The notes beneath the pieces were generated by a model, which saw nothing but the letters and a program-made list of their open reading frames with translations, was not told where the DNA came from and did not search any database. From assembly GCA_026122225.1 (NCBI GenBank), contig JANEZZ010003058.1:310001-374000 (forward strand): a stretch of 64,000 nucleotides of DNA. The letters run 5' to 3'. Below are positions 44,557-55,205 of this stretch, in pieces. Made by a program: the position numbers and the translations under genes. Position 1 is the first letter of the stretch. Every line of letters begins with the position of its first letter. This DNA is from Heloderma charlesbogerti. Lineage: Eukaryota > Chordata > Lepidosauria > Squamata > Helodermatidae.

Positions 44557-47352
44557 ATGAATCAAGGTAAGCTGGAGGTGGTCAAACATGAGATGGCAAG
44601 ATTGAACATCAACATCTTGGGAATCAGCGAACTAAAATGGACAGGCATGGGCGAATTTAATTCAGGTGACCATCATATCTACTATTGTGGGCAAGAATCC
44701 CTTAGAAGAAATGGAGTAGCACTCATAGTCAACAAAAGGGTGGGAAAAGCAGTACTGGGGTACAATCTTAAAAATGATAGAATGATCTCAGTACGAATCC
44801 AAGGCAAACCATTCAACATCACAGTAATTCAAGTCTATGCCCCAACCACTGAGGCCGAAGAAGCTGAGGTTGATCAGTTTTATGAAGACCTACAACACCT
44901 TCTAGAACTAACACCAAAAAAAGATGTCCTCTTCATCATAGGGGACTGGAATGCTAAAGTAGGAAGTCAAGAAATCACCGGGATAACAGGTAGGCATGGC
45001 CTTGGTGTACAAAATGAAGCAGGACAAAAGCTAATAGAGTTTTGCCAAGAGAACATGCTGATCATAGCAAACACTCTTTTCCAACAGCACAAGAGGCGAC
45101 TCTACACATGGACGTCACCAGATGGTCAATATCGAAATCAGATTGATTATGTCCTTTGCAGCCAAAGATGGAGAAGCTCCATACAGTCAGTAAAAACAAG
45201 ACCTGGAGCTGACTGTGGCTCAGATCATGAGCTGCTTCTTGCAAAATTTCGGCTGAAATTGAAGAACGTCGGGAAAACCACTAAACCGTTCAGGTATGAC
45301 CTAAACCATATCCCTGATGAATATACAGTGGAGGTGAGGAATAGATTTCAGGGATTAGACCTGATAGACAGAGTGCCTGAGGAACTATGGACGGAGGTCC
45401 GTAACATTGTTCAGGAGGCAGCAACTCAATCCATCCCAAAGAAAAAGAAATGCAAGAAAGCCAAGTGGCTGTCTGATGAGGCTTTACAAGTAGCTCACGA
45501 AAGAAGGGAAGCAAAAAGCAAAGGAGAAAGGGGAAGATATACCCAACTGAATGCAGAGTTCCAGAGAATAGCAAGGAGAGACAAGAAGGCCTTCTTAAAT
45601 GAACAATGCAAAGAAATCGAGGAAAACAACAGAATGGGAAAGACTAGAGATCTCTTCAAGAAAATCGGAGATCTCAAGGGAACGTTTTGTGCAAAGACGG
45701 GCATGATCAAGGACAAAGAAGGCAGGGACCTAACAGAAGCAGATGAGATTAAGAAGAGGTGGCAAGAATACACAGAAGAACTATACAGGAAAGATCTGAA
45801 TGTCCCTGATAGCCATGATAGTGCGGTCGCTGAACTTGAGCCGGACATCCTAGAGAGTGAAGTCAAGTGGGCCTTAGGAAGCATTAGTAACAACAAAGCT
45901 AGCGGAGATGACAGTATTCCAGCCGAGCTATTTAAAATCCTAAAAGATGATGCTGTTAAAGTGCTGCATTCAATATGCCAACAAATCTGGAACACTCAAC
46001 AGTGGCCACAAGACTGGAAAAGGTCAGTTTACATTCCAATTCCAAAGAAGGGCAACGTCAAAGAGTGTTCAAACTACCGCACAATTGCGCTCATTTCACA
46101 TGCCAGCAAGGTGATGCTCAAAATCCTACAAGCTAGGCTTCAGCAGTATGCGAACCGAGAACTACCGGAAGTACAAGCTGGGTTTCGAAGAGGCAGAGGA
46201 ACTAGAGATCAAATCGCCAACATTCGCTGCATCATGGAGAAAGCAAGAGAATTCCAGAAAAACGTCTATTTCTGCTTCATTGACTACGCTAAAGCCTTTG
46301 ATTGTGTGGATCACAACAAACTGTGGCAAATTCTGAAAGTGATGGGAGTACCAGACCACCTTACCTGTCTCCTGAGAAACCTGTACGAGGGTCAAGAAGC
46401 AACAGTAAGAACCAGACATGGAACAACCGATTGGTTCAAAATTGGGAAAGGTGTACGACAAGGCTGCATATTGTCACCCTGCTTATTTAACTTATATGCA
46501 GAGTACATCATGAGAAATGCCGGGTTGGATGAATCAGAGGTCGGAATTAAGATTGCTGGGAGAATTATCAACAACCTCCGATATGCAGACGATACCACCC
46601 TAATGGCAGAAAGCGAAGAGGATCTAAAGAGCCTCTTGTTGAGGGTGAAAGAGGAGAGTGCAAAAGCTGGTTTGAAACTCAACATTAAAAAAACTAAGAT
46701 CATGTCATCTGGCCCCATCACTTCCTGGCATATAGAAGGGGAAGAAATGGAAGCAGTGACAGATTTTACTTTCTTGGGCTCCAAGATCACCGCAGACGGT
46801 GACTGTAGCCATGAAATTAAAAGACGCTTGCTCCTTGGGAGGAAAGCTATGGCCAACCTAGACAGCATAGTAAGAAGCAGAGACATCACCTTGCCGACAA
46901 AGGTCCGTCTAATCAAAGCTATGGTTTTCCCAGTAGTAATGTATGGCTGTGAGAGCTGGACTATAAGGAAGGCTGAGCGCCGAAGAATTGATGCTTTCGA
47001 ACTGTGGTGCTGGAGAAGACTCTTACGAGTCCCCTGGACTGCAAGGAGTTCAAATCAGTCCATCCTAAAGGAAATCAACCCTGACTGCTCATTGGAAGGA
47101 CAGATACTGAAGCTGAAGCTCCAATATTTTGGCCACCTAATGCGAAGAGAAAACTCCCTGGAAAAGACCCTGATGCTGGGAAAGACTGAAGGCAAAAGGA
47201 GAAGGGGACGGCAGAGGATGAGATGGCTAGATAGCATCACGGATGCAATGAATATGAACTTGAGCACGCTCCGGGAGAGAGCGCAGGACAGGAAGGCCTG
47301 GCGTGCTATGGTCCATGGGGTCACGAAGAGTCGGACACGACTGAACGACTGA
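44557..47352 (+). CDS. BovB endonuclease-reverse transcriptase, 931 aa
   Basis: The polyprotein of RTE retrotransposons nicks target DNA and copies the element RNA there. N-terminal APE-type endonuclease: E25 in ISELKW, G129-D130-W131-N132, and S222-D223-H224 near its end. A Lys-rich linker follows (about 298-350). Reverse transcriptase: NYRTIALIS near 508-517, FIDYAKAFDCVDH near 570-582, GVRQGCILSPCLFNLY near 634-649 and the catalytic YADD at 676-679. The C-terminus has SWTIRKAERRRIDAFELWCW and ends VHGVTKSRTRLND, a BovB signature. No RNase H. No frameshift or stop. The conserved WNVRS containing the endonuclease Asn lies just upstream of this ATG in the same frame (44542-44556), so the true protein probably starts earlier. 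Confidence 0.95.
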   Translation: MNQGKLEVVKHEMARLNINILGISELKWTGMGEFNSGDHHIYYCGQESLRRNGVALIVNKRVGKAVLGYNLKNDRMISVRIQGKPFNITVIQVYAPTTEAEEAEVDQFYEDLQHLLELTPKKDVLFIIGDWNAKVGSQEITGITGRHGLGVQNEAGQKLIEFCQENMLIIANTLFQQHKRRLYTWTSPDGQYRNQIDYVLCSQRWRSSIQSVKTRPGADCGSDHELLLAKFRLKLKNVGKTTKPFRYDLNHIPDEYTVEVRNRFQGLDLIDRVPEELWTEVRNIVQEAATQSIPKKKKCKKAKWLSDEALQVAHERREAKSKGERGRYTQLNAEFQRIARRDKKAFLNEQCKEIEENNRMGKTRDLFKKIGDLKGTFCAKTGMIKDKEGRDLTEADEIKKRWQEYTEELYRKDLNVPDSHDSAVAELEPDILESEVKWALGSISNNKASGDDSIPAELFKILKDDAVKVLHSICQQIWNTQQWPQDWKRSVYIPIPKKGNVKECSNYRTIALISHASKVMLKILQARLQQYANRELPEVQAGFRRGRGTRDQIANIRCIMEKAREFQKNVYFCFIDYAKAFDCVDHNKLWQILKVMGVPDHLTCLLRNLYEGQEATVRTRHGTTDWFKIGKGVRQGCILSPCLFNLYAEYIMRNAGLDESEVGIKIAGRIINNLRYADDTTLMAESEEDLKSLLLRVKEESAKAGLKLNIKKTKIMSSGPITSWHIEGEEMEAVTDFTFLGSKITADGDCSHEIKRRLLLGRKAMANLDSIVRSRDITLPTKVRLIKAMVFPVVMYGCESWTIRKAERRRIDAFELWCWRRLLRVPWTARSSNQSILKEINPDCSLEGQILKLKLQYFGHLMRRENSLEKTLMLGKTEGKRRRGRQRMRWLDSITDAMNMNLSTLRERAQDRKAWRAMVHGVTKSRTRLND

Positions 47353-47368
47353 ACAACAAGTCTACTGG

Positions 47369-49240
47369 ATGTTATAAGTAAATTGTATGCAAGACATCTT
47401 TTAGATAAGCTGGAAAATTAGGTGCTCAGGGAGAATCTCCTAGTTGAAGAACAAGCAGGCTTCCGATGTGGCAGATCTACAGTAGACCATTGTTTTCTAC
47501 TAAAATATTTGGCTGGGAAATATACATCTCCCCCTTATCACTCACTTTTTGCTGCATTTGTAGACATTTGAGCAGCCTTTGACTCTATATCTAGACCCCG
47601 CCTTTGGCAGAAGCTTACACTTTTAAATGTGGATCATAAATTGCTCAGGAGAATACAGGGGCTGTATGAGAATTCTATCTTGCGTGTGAGAGAGTCTTCA
47701 GGTGATCTTTCAGACCCCATTATTGTTAACAAAGGAGTGTGCCAGGGATGTTTGCTTGCACCTCTTTTATTCAATCTATATCTTAATGATATGGTTCCCT
47801 ACTTATCTAATCCAGACTTCTTCCCACCTCTTTTAAAGGACAGGAATATTTCAGTGTTATTATATGCAGATGACGCTGTTCTTCTGTCATACACCCAGGT
47901 GGGGATGCGTAGGCTTTTAAGAGCCCTAAGCTCATATTGTGTGAGAGAAGCCCTTCAGGTCAAGTACAAAAAACCTAAAATCTTAGTCTTTGGCAAAAGG
48001 AGGAAAAAATACCGATGGCAGCTGGATAACCACCTGCTTGATCAGGTCAACAAATATAAATACCTAGAAGTGACATTTTAAAGTTCAGGATCTTGGTCGG
48101 AGCACTTGAAAGCAATAGCCCTGACAACTAATGCAACTAGTAATGCCATTCTTTGTTTCGCTACTGGACCAGGTGGTAAGATGGTGGCCCCTTTAATAGA
48201 GCTATATAAGGGCAAATTACTTCCCCAAATATTATATGGGGCACCTGCCTGGACCCATGCTAACATTGCTTCATTGGAGTCAGTACAGCATAAGTTTCTA
48301 TCCAGAGTACTCACGGTTCCCAGATCCACTTCTAAGGCCATTGTCCGACTAGAAACAGCTTGTCACTCAGTGGGAATGCTTGTCCAAAAAGCTGCCACTT
48401 TCTTCTGGTTAAAGATAGTGTTCCAACTGGCCTCCCCCTTGGTCTTATTGGCATATGAAGCTATGGGAAGGGGCTCATGGGCAGACAAGATAACCACATC
48501 TATCTCTGAGTTGGGCTTTTCACAATCATATTTGCTTGCGAGGGGCTATGATAGAGCTAGGGATGAGATTTCAAAGAGATTACAGGATGCTGATATTCAA
48601 ACAACAATGGCTGTTGCTGCTGAAAGTCGCTCTAACAAGATCTATAAAAGCATCTTGACCTCTCCGGGGAAGACTCCCCCGTATTTGATTTCCATCACCT
48701 CACATGAATTGAGATGGCTCATGACTAGGTGTAGACTGAACTCACTCCAATTGATGGAGGTGAAGGCATGTTATAGGATCCATCATGGCATGAGTGCAGA
48801 TTGCCCAGCTGGTTGCCCCAAGGTAGAGGACATGGTACACTTTCTAGCAGAATGCCCATTGTATATCGATTTGAGGAAGCAATACCTTGAGCCCCTATTA
48901 GCTGTGCTTGAGGATACTTCTGGACTGGTGCAAGCATAACTCAATTATTATTAGCTGGAACAGATCATTATACATCATATAGGACTGCTAAGTTTGTCAG
49001 TCGAGCCCTGGAGAGGTGAAAGTCATTGACTGTTATAAAAAAACTAAATCCGTAAACATGGTAATAACATTCTGGCAGATATTGTTTTAGGATTTTAAAA
49101 TGTTTTTAACTTGCTCTTGTTAGTTATTTTATTAATAATTTGTACTTCGGTCTCCCTTTTGGGTTGATGTGAGAATTCTATTTGTTTTGTGTGTGGATGG
49201 CCTGATTGGCTAAAAAGCAATAAACTGTATTTGTATTTGA
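47369..49240 (+). pseudogene. APE-type LINE, 3' half (RT, C-terminal domain, 3' UTR)
   Basis: It continues the reverse transcriptase broken at 44256: DVISKLYARHLLDKLE, AGFRCGRSTVDH, then GVCQGCLLAPLLFNLYLNDM and the catalytic YADDAVLL (47862-47885). Stops at 47419 and 47569 and others near 48079 break the frame. The C-terminal part 48106-48939 (277 codons) is open and has LPQILYGAPAW, a helical region and a Cys/His knuckle CPAGCPKVEDMVHFLAECP. No RNase H was recognised. The 3' UTR runs to about 49240, ending 'aaaaagcaataaactgtatt'. Confidence 0.8.
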
Positions 49241-49276
49241 AGTGGTAAGAAAACACAGGAGGGTTGCAAGTAGTAG

Positions 49277-49825
49277 TGTCAGGGTTCCCCTTATGACCTG
49301 GACCCCCTGAGCAACTCCTAAAGGATCTCTTGCCTCCTTAAGAGTCCCACCTTCCTTCTTTTACCTTCCCCTTTCCAGTGATGTGGGGTTTAGGCTGTAG
49401 GCATGGGGTAACCGACGCTCAAGACACAGGGTTCAACCACAACAGTTCACTGGTAAATTAAAGCAAGCAAATCACAATTAAAGGCATTTACACATAGAGC
49501 TGAATGATACAAAAGGCAGTAAGAGTAAATAAAAGTTGCAAAATGCAAGTTCCTTTACTCTAGCTGTCCTTAGACTCCTCTAAACTGCTTCTTCCTGCTC
49601 CCTCTTCAGGCACTGATCTCCTCAACTCTGTCCTTACTGGCTCTCTCATTCTCTTTATATATCCTCCTCCCTCAAAACCGAAAGTACTGTTTCAAACCGG
49701 AAGAAATGAAACTTAACTGGGGAAATGAAACTACTCCTCTGAGGGATACCCCCTCCCAACAAAAACTCCAGGCCTTTAAGCCTGACCATTTTTCCCTTTG
49801 CCTCTGTAGGCCTCAAACCTTCACA
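49277..49825 (+). mobile_element. Solo LTR, 549 bp, with 5-bp TSD
   Basis: It begins TGTCAGGGTTCC and ends …CCTTCACA (TG…CA). It is flanked by AGTAG on both sides (49272-49276 and 49826-49830). There are no gag/pol frames beside it, so it is a solo LTR left by recombination. An inverted, diverged partial copy is at 57745-58000. The strand is chosen from the TG…CA reading and is arbitrary. Confidence 0.8.
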
Positions 49826-50045
49826 AGTAGACAATGACATCCGGGTCTCCTGGAAATGGCTGTGAGTGGGGCAAAGCCATAAAAGCCTCTGCATATGCTC
49901 TGGAACCCATGATTCTACTCATGTAGGAAAAGTCAACCCCCCTTTACCAGTCCATAACACAGGCATTCGCCTGCCCATGAATGGAGCTAAACAGGGAGGT
50001 GATGTGGGTGCACATTTAAGCCCCCTCTACAGCATCACTACATGT

Positions 50046-50221
50046 CCCGCTGCCTTCTAGATTTTTGCACTTTCAGCGCAAAGATCTGGAAAGATTTCTG
50101 TAAGCGCATTCGGCTGAATCCTGATTGTGGGAGCTCTGTATGTGCATTCAGCCAAATGTGCTTACAGAACCCTCTGCAGATCTTTGCACTCAACACATGA
50201 AGATCTAGAAAGCAGCTGGGG
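50046..50221. repeat. Foldback with ~74-bp arms
   Basis: The inner arms 50076-50119 and 50146-50189 pair well ('gcgcaaagatctggaaaga', 'ttctgtaagcgcattcggct' and complements). The outer parts ('ccttctagat' against 'gatctagaaagcagc') extend the pairing. Probably a MITE. Confidence 0.75.
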
Positions 50222-50384
50222 ACATGGGGAAATGGACCTTACATGCATGCCCATATCCCCTCTTCACTTTTGCTGCACCAGTCTGCAGGCAAACACCTGC
50301 AATAGACATATACCTTTTGCATTTGTGACTCTGAGTCCCACTTTTATTCTCTATACCCTTATGTGTATATTATGTCTGCCAACT

Positions 50385-50500
50385 AAGGACAACTCTTGAT
50401 GTATCTGATGAAGTGAGTTATAGTCCACAAAAGCTTATGCCACAATAAATCTGTTAGTCTAAATGGTGTCACACGACTCTTTGTTGTTCTTGCATAACAG
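50385..50500 (+). repeat. Interspersed repeat ('GATGAAGTGAG…AATAAATCTGTTAGTC')
   Basis: It matches a phrase seen at 12655 and widely familiar from reptile genomes ('acaaaagcttatgccacaat'). Family unassigned. Confidence 0.5.
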
Positions 50501-52590
50501 TAGTATCTCTAGACTTTCATGCTATATATATTATTTACTGTGGTCAACACACCAGAATCATAAACATACAAAGTATGCAAAAAACAATCTTAATTACAGA
50601 ACATAACATAATAGCCGGACACCCTCAGCCCAAGCATACAGTTTTACAAAAACAATTAACCTAAAATATCCCCCCCCCCCATCAAGTCAGTAATTGCTTC
50701 TTCCTTCACATTGCTTCTGACAGCTTACATGCTGCTCTCTAGAGTGGCCAGCACTGCACAAGAATCAGAACTGGGCCTCTGCCACATAGTAGATATTCTT
50801 TTCTTTCTATAGCATATAGCACAGAACTGGTACCTTTACTGATGGATTTAGGCAAAATGCAAAAGAGTCAGTACAGCACTGAATACTTTGGTACCATTGA
50901 AGTGTAGGTAAGGTGCCAGTGATCATGACGAGAAAAGCACTCTCATGATGCAATTCTGATGTGCACACTTACCTGGGTGTGAGCCCCACTGAACCCAATG
51001 GGACTTATTTCCAAGTAAATATGCACACAATTGTTCTGTTAATATTCCCCAGTCAGTGCCCCCTGTGTGTTACTTAGCACTGGTAATGTTTGTGTGTTGC
51101 ATCAGACTTTTGCCTACCAACTTCTCCTGAATATTTTTCCCACCAGGAGTGCATTGCATTAGCAATTAGAACTATTTTTTTAAGTGTTTGTTATTCGGCA
51201 ACAGAGTGAATGTACAAGGGGCATTCCTGTCGAAGGCTGTGTTGATGTTACTGATTAAATATACATATATTTAAAGAAGGGTGGGCAGAGTGAAGGGAGT
51301 CCGATAATGAAGTGTTGCAATGATTTGACATTAGCTAACTATCGCGTGATGTCAGAAGGAGAAGTGGGAACAGAGCTATACAAGTCCCCCTGCCCCATTC
51401 TTTTTCTGTCAGTCAGGGATGGGCACACAGTGCAGCCCACCCGCCCGCCCCTCCCTTCAAGGGATGCGTACCTTGGGCTGGCACTCTTTATAGAGGCCCA
51501 GGAATTCTTTCATGCCTGACCTAATCAGCCTTGGTTGCACATGATGTTTGCTTCCTCAGGGGGTGAGGTATTTGGGGTCAATATGTACATGTTGATTTGG
51601 CTAATTGAGTTTAAATTATTTAATTATTCTCACAACTGTGCAGGAAGACCAGTTCAGGAGGAAGAGGAGCTTGTTAGGCAGAGAAGCAGGACAGGGGGCT
51701 CTGAGACAAGAGTAAAATGATGGGTGGGAGATTATTGTAGGATATATGCAGTGATCTTTTAACAGGAGGGGGTGAAGGTGGTCTCTGCACAGCACTGCTA
51801 GGGGGCAGCTGGGCGGGGAACACCCCACACATCCCTAGAGTGTAGCCAAGCTAGCAGAGAATAGGAGACCTGGGAGAGACCTGTGGCAAGACAGCCAAGC
51901 CAGGTCTCTTGGGCATGGGCTTAGGATGTAAGTAGCTACCCTCCTCACTGTTCCTAGGTTCATTGCAGCTCATAAATCCAACCATTAAATAAAGTTGCAG
52001 CCTCCTTGAATCTCAGCATGGTGTCCACCTCTCTTTTCCTGTCCTCAAGCGACATTGGGGATGATTAACTTGCCCTGCTCTGTTCCAGCTGTTATCCGCA
52101 AGCTCCCTTGCTTTCTTGTGGAGGCAGTGTTCTCTAGCTGAGCTGTAAGTAGGCCCAGAGAAAGTATGCTCTTAAACCATGAAGGACTGACTTTATTACA
52201 GTCATTTTACAAGCAGGGCAGGCCTAAGACATTCTGCCGCCTGACGTGAAGGATAAGATCCCCTGCCTCCATCCACGTATAGAAGCCAACTGGACTGGCG
52301 GTTCAATCTTACTTCAACATAGCAGACTAGTTTAGGGGTCACAGGGAAGTCCATACATGGCACACACACCACTCTGTCCTCCAACGGAGGGGAACTACTA
52401 AGGGGATCAGGAATAACAGCCACGATAGCTGCCACCACTACTGCCCTACCCACCCGCTAGCATCCACCTCTTCAGGCAACCGCATGGCTAATGACAGCCC
52501 TGGCCCTCTTTGCAAGGTATGCAGAAGTGAAAGAAGTCATCAAGGCACTGCACCTGCTGAGTGTTTCTTCTTGTGCAGTTTAGCTAGGAG
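50500..52590. other. Intergenic, mostly unrecognised
   Basis: It contains one small MITE (50950-51035), a C-run at 50670 and a possible hAT-like start 'cagggcaggcctaagacatt' at 52214. No exons are supported. Confidence 0.4.
50950..51035. mobile_element. Small MITE ('GCAATTCTGATGTGCACAC…')
   Basis: It contains 'gtgtgagccccactgaaccc' and 'gggacttatttccaagtaaa' in the order of the 57070-57160 copy. Confidence 0.65.
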
Positions 52591-52605
52591 TGTGAATAGA
52601 CCTTG

Positions 52606-53110
52606 TGTGTGAACACCCGAGGCAGCCAAATTAAGATTGGGGGACAAATTAAGATCAGTTTGCAGATGGCCCTGAATAATTGGGTATCATCTGCAAACTT
52701 GGCCACCTCTAACTCCAGATCATCTATGAACAAGTTAAAAAGCACCAGTACCAATACAGATCCGGGGGTGGGGGGCACTTCTTACATCCTTCCATTATGA
52801 GAATGGACTAGTTATTCCTACTCTCTGCTTACTTTCTTTGACCAGTTAGTGGTCTAAAAGAAGACTTATCCTCTTATCTGATGACTGCTACATTTACTCA
52901 GGCGGCTTTGGTGAAGGACTTTGTCAAGGCCTTTGGAAAGGCCAAGTACACAGTGTCTTCCACCATGCATCAACAACATATACATTGTGTCTCAAACCCT
53001 AAAAAGTTGTGGGGATCCCACCACTCCTCACAAACTCATGGGCTTTGTAATGAACTATTTTAAGGCTCAATATGGCTTATTTGCTCCAGGGATCTTCAGT
53101 TGGTGAGTCA
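52606..53110 (-). pseudogene. CR1-type LINE reverse transcriptase fragment
   Basis: On the - strand the frame 52778-52584 reads VLFNLFIDDLE…KFADDTQL. This matches the RT block A/B spacing of CR1 ('LFN.FINDL…FADDTKL') and contains the catalytic FADD. Further text (to 53060) continues CR1-like in other frames. It is short, frameshifted and surrounded by unrelated sequence. Confidence 0.75.
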
Positions 53111-53433
53111 AGACCTACAAGTGGGTTGCATCAGTGGGCACAGCACCATTTTCTTCTTCTTTGTTCAAACTCTCTCTTCTAACACAACTGTATAAGGTAG
53201 TGGAGTCCTCTCCTTCTTTACATCTGGTCATCCCAGAAGAGGAGAAAGATGAGCACGTATCAAGAAAAATAAAAAGTGGATCCCATGTCGCAGGTTGGGG
53301 TTAAAGATAGGTCCTGACGAGTTGTATGGCAACCACATCATCTTGAGCAAAGCACATGCTGGAGCCAATCTTCACGGAACGTTTTCAGCTTTTCTCTGCT
53401 TTTTCCTGATATCAGCTTTGGTCCATCAGTGGT

Positions 53434-53493
53434 ACACAAAGCAAGAAAAGCGGAGTATGCACTACCTAAAACCTGGCTTTTCTTGCTTTGTGT
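53434..53493. repeat. Hairpin with 18-bp perfect arms
   Basis: ACACAAAGCAAGAAAAGC at 53434-53451 is the exact reverse complement of 53476-53493; the loop is 24 bases. Confidence 0.85.
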
Positions 53494-53803
53494 GCTGGCC
53501 CTTTGACAGAATGCATTAACCTTCATCCAGAAATGCTAGCCTCCTCCTCCTCCCCACACTTTTATGAATGGGTGAGAAAGGCTAGATATTCTGACGGGCA
53601 AAAGTATGCAATTCTGAAGCCCCCAAACAGCACTGTACTGTTTTTATGAATGAGAAACACAGGCCCATTAAGAACAACCAGCTGGCTTCCCTCCACATCC
53701 CCCTTTCCGTGCTACTCAGTGATATGTAAGAAGACAACCAATTACTTCCCCAACATGGCGGCCTCAGGAAAAAATTAATCTGGGGCAAATTAAAGTAAAA
53801 AAA

Positions 53804-53975
53804 TATGAATTGAAAAGGCAGGTTAGGTACTCCCAGTGGCAAAAGAGTGAATGAGCAGGGAAGGAGCAACAACTGTGCAATTGTGAATGGGAGAAACCGC
53901 ACTGTAGCACATTTATGAATTGAAAAGGCAAGATCATTACTTCAACTGGAGAAAGAGTGAAGGAGGGGGGAGGCG
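53804..53975 (+). repeat. Diverged tandem duplication, period ~110 bp
   Basis: 'tatgaattgaaaaggca' occurs at 53804 and 53914, each followed by an alignable stretch ('cagtggcaaaagagtgaatg' against 'aactggagaaagagtgaagg'). Confidence 0.55.
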
Positions 53976-54299
53976 GCCCCACCCCTTGACCACATTACTG
54001 CAAGGTCACAGCTACGTCACAGAGGCACTCCCTGGATGTAGTGCAGAGGGACAGGGCACACTGCAGCTGAACTGCCTGGGAGCCACTTTAAGTAAAAAAT
54101 ACAGAGTAAAAAGACTTTCGGAAAATGCAGCTTTTGAAGAGGGAAGCTGCTGGTTGGCTGCAGATTGGCAACAACATCATGTGTCACAAAGGACCTCAAA
54201 CTGTTCTCCTTCCACACTCATGTACATTGGCCCCTGAAATATACAGAAGATTTCTAGGTGAGCAGGTGGAAAGAAGGCAGGCTTTAAGACTTGACATCT

Positions 54300-54960
54300 G
54301 GTCACTCTAGAAAGATGAAGAAAAATGAACACATGTCAAGAGGAGAAAGATGAACATATATCAAGAAAACATAAAAAGGGTTAAGCTCCAGAAGGCAAGG
54401 TCAAGCACAGCAAGGGTCAAATTCCAGAATGGTCAACATGAGGGAGAGCCCAGAAGCAAGGTCAAATACCAGTTAGAGAAATCACCACAGCTGCCAGTGG
54501 GCCTAGGCTGGAAACCACATAAGCTCAGCTTCCAAGTTGCTCCAGCAGCTGGCAGGCTTAGACTGAGCCTTAAATAGGACTTGGGCTTCCTAGAGACTGC
54601 TAGTTCCTCCCACAAACTGCATGAGGCCTTCTCCCTTAATGGGCCTCTACCTGTTTTTGAAGTCTTTTGTGCCATGTCTGTGATGGCATGGAGGTACCTG
54701 GGGTATGGTAGTGATTTCAGAACTGGAGCCCTCAGAATCTGATGATAATGGGACCTCCTCCACAATCAGACGGCCTGGTCCCAAGGGCTCTTCGGAGCTG
54801 AGGGCCCTGAGGTGAGAGGGGCAGTGATGGATACTTCTATGCCCGCATCCTCTTCTGTGTCTGAGAGGTCTTTATCAAGGCTTTTCCTCCTGAGGAGTGG
54901 GAATCTGGACCCTGGGTCATGACACCGGTCTCCACTACCTTCCTGTGGGGAAGCCCTTAC
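54300..54960. repeat. Unclassified repeat-like block
   Basis: It begins with a near-duplicated phrase ('gatgaagaaaaatgaacaca' and 'agatgaacatatatcaagaa'), then 'aggcaaggtcaagcacagca' and 'gaagcaaggtcaaataccag'. It ends in a region rich in 'ctgatgataatgg' and 'ttcggagctgagggccctg'. Texture suggests a degenerate transposable element; no terminal motif found. Confidence 0.3.
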
Positions 54961-55205
54961 TCTCCAGTGGTGGGCCTCCTGTTCCTACCCCCCGCCGGGA
55001 CCAGGGGAGTGTGTTCCTCTGGAGCAGCCATCAGCAAGGGGCGTGGGAGGAGCATAACCTCCCATCACAATCCAAAAAGATTGAAGAGACTGACTGGCCC
55101 CTACCTTAGGTTGTGCACAATGGGAGCACAAGTTGCTTCTACCACCAATGTACTTTCAAGGACTGAGGCTGGGCTGTCAAATCCCAAGCATTATCTAGAT
55201 CAAGG

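Larger units (their letters stand above)
44278..47357 (+). mobile_element. BovB (RTE-clade) LINE, near full length
   Basis: About 3.08 kb, starting at 'gaaaaaaatggcaacccact' (the 'ggcaacccactccagtattc' phrase is typical of BovB and BovB-related elements). It ends with the coding tail '…gactgaacaac' immediately before the target duplication AAGTCTACTGG (44246-44256 and 47358-47368). No poly(A), as usual for RTE elements. It sits in the reverse transcriptase frame of an older LINE, same orientation. The intact frame and perfect 11-bp TSD indicate a young insertion. Confidence 0.95.
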
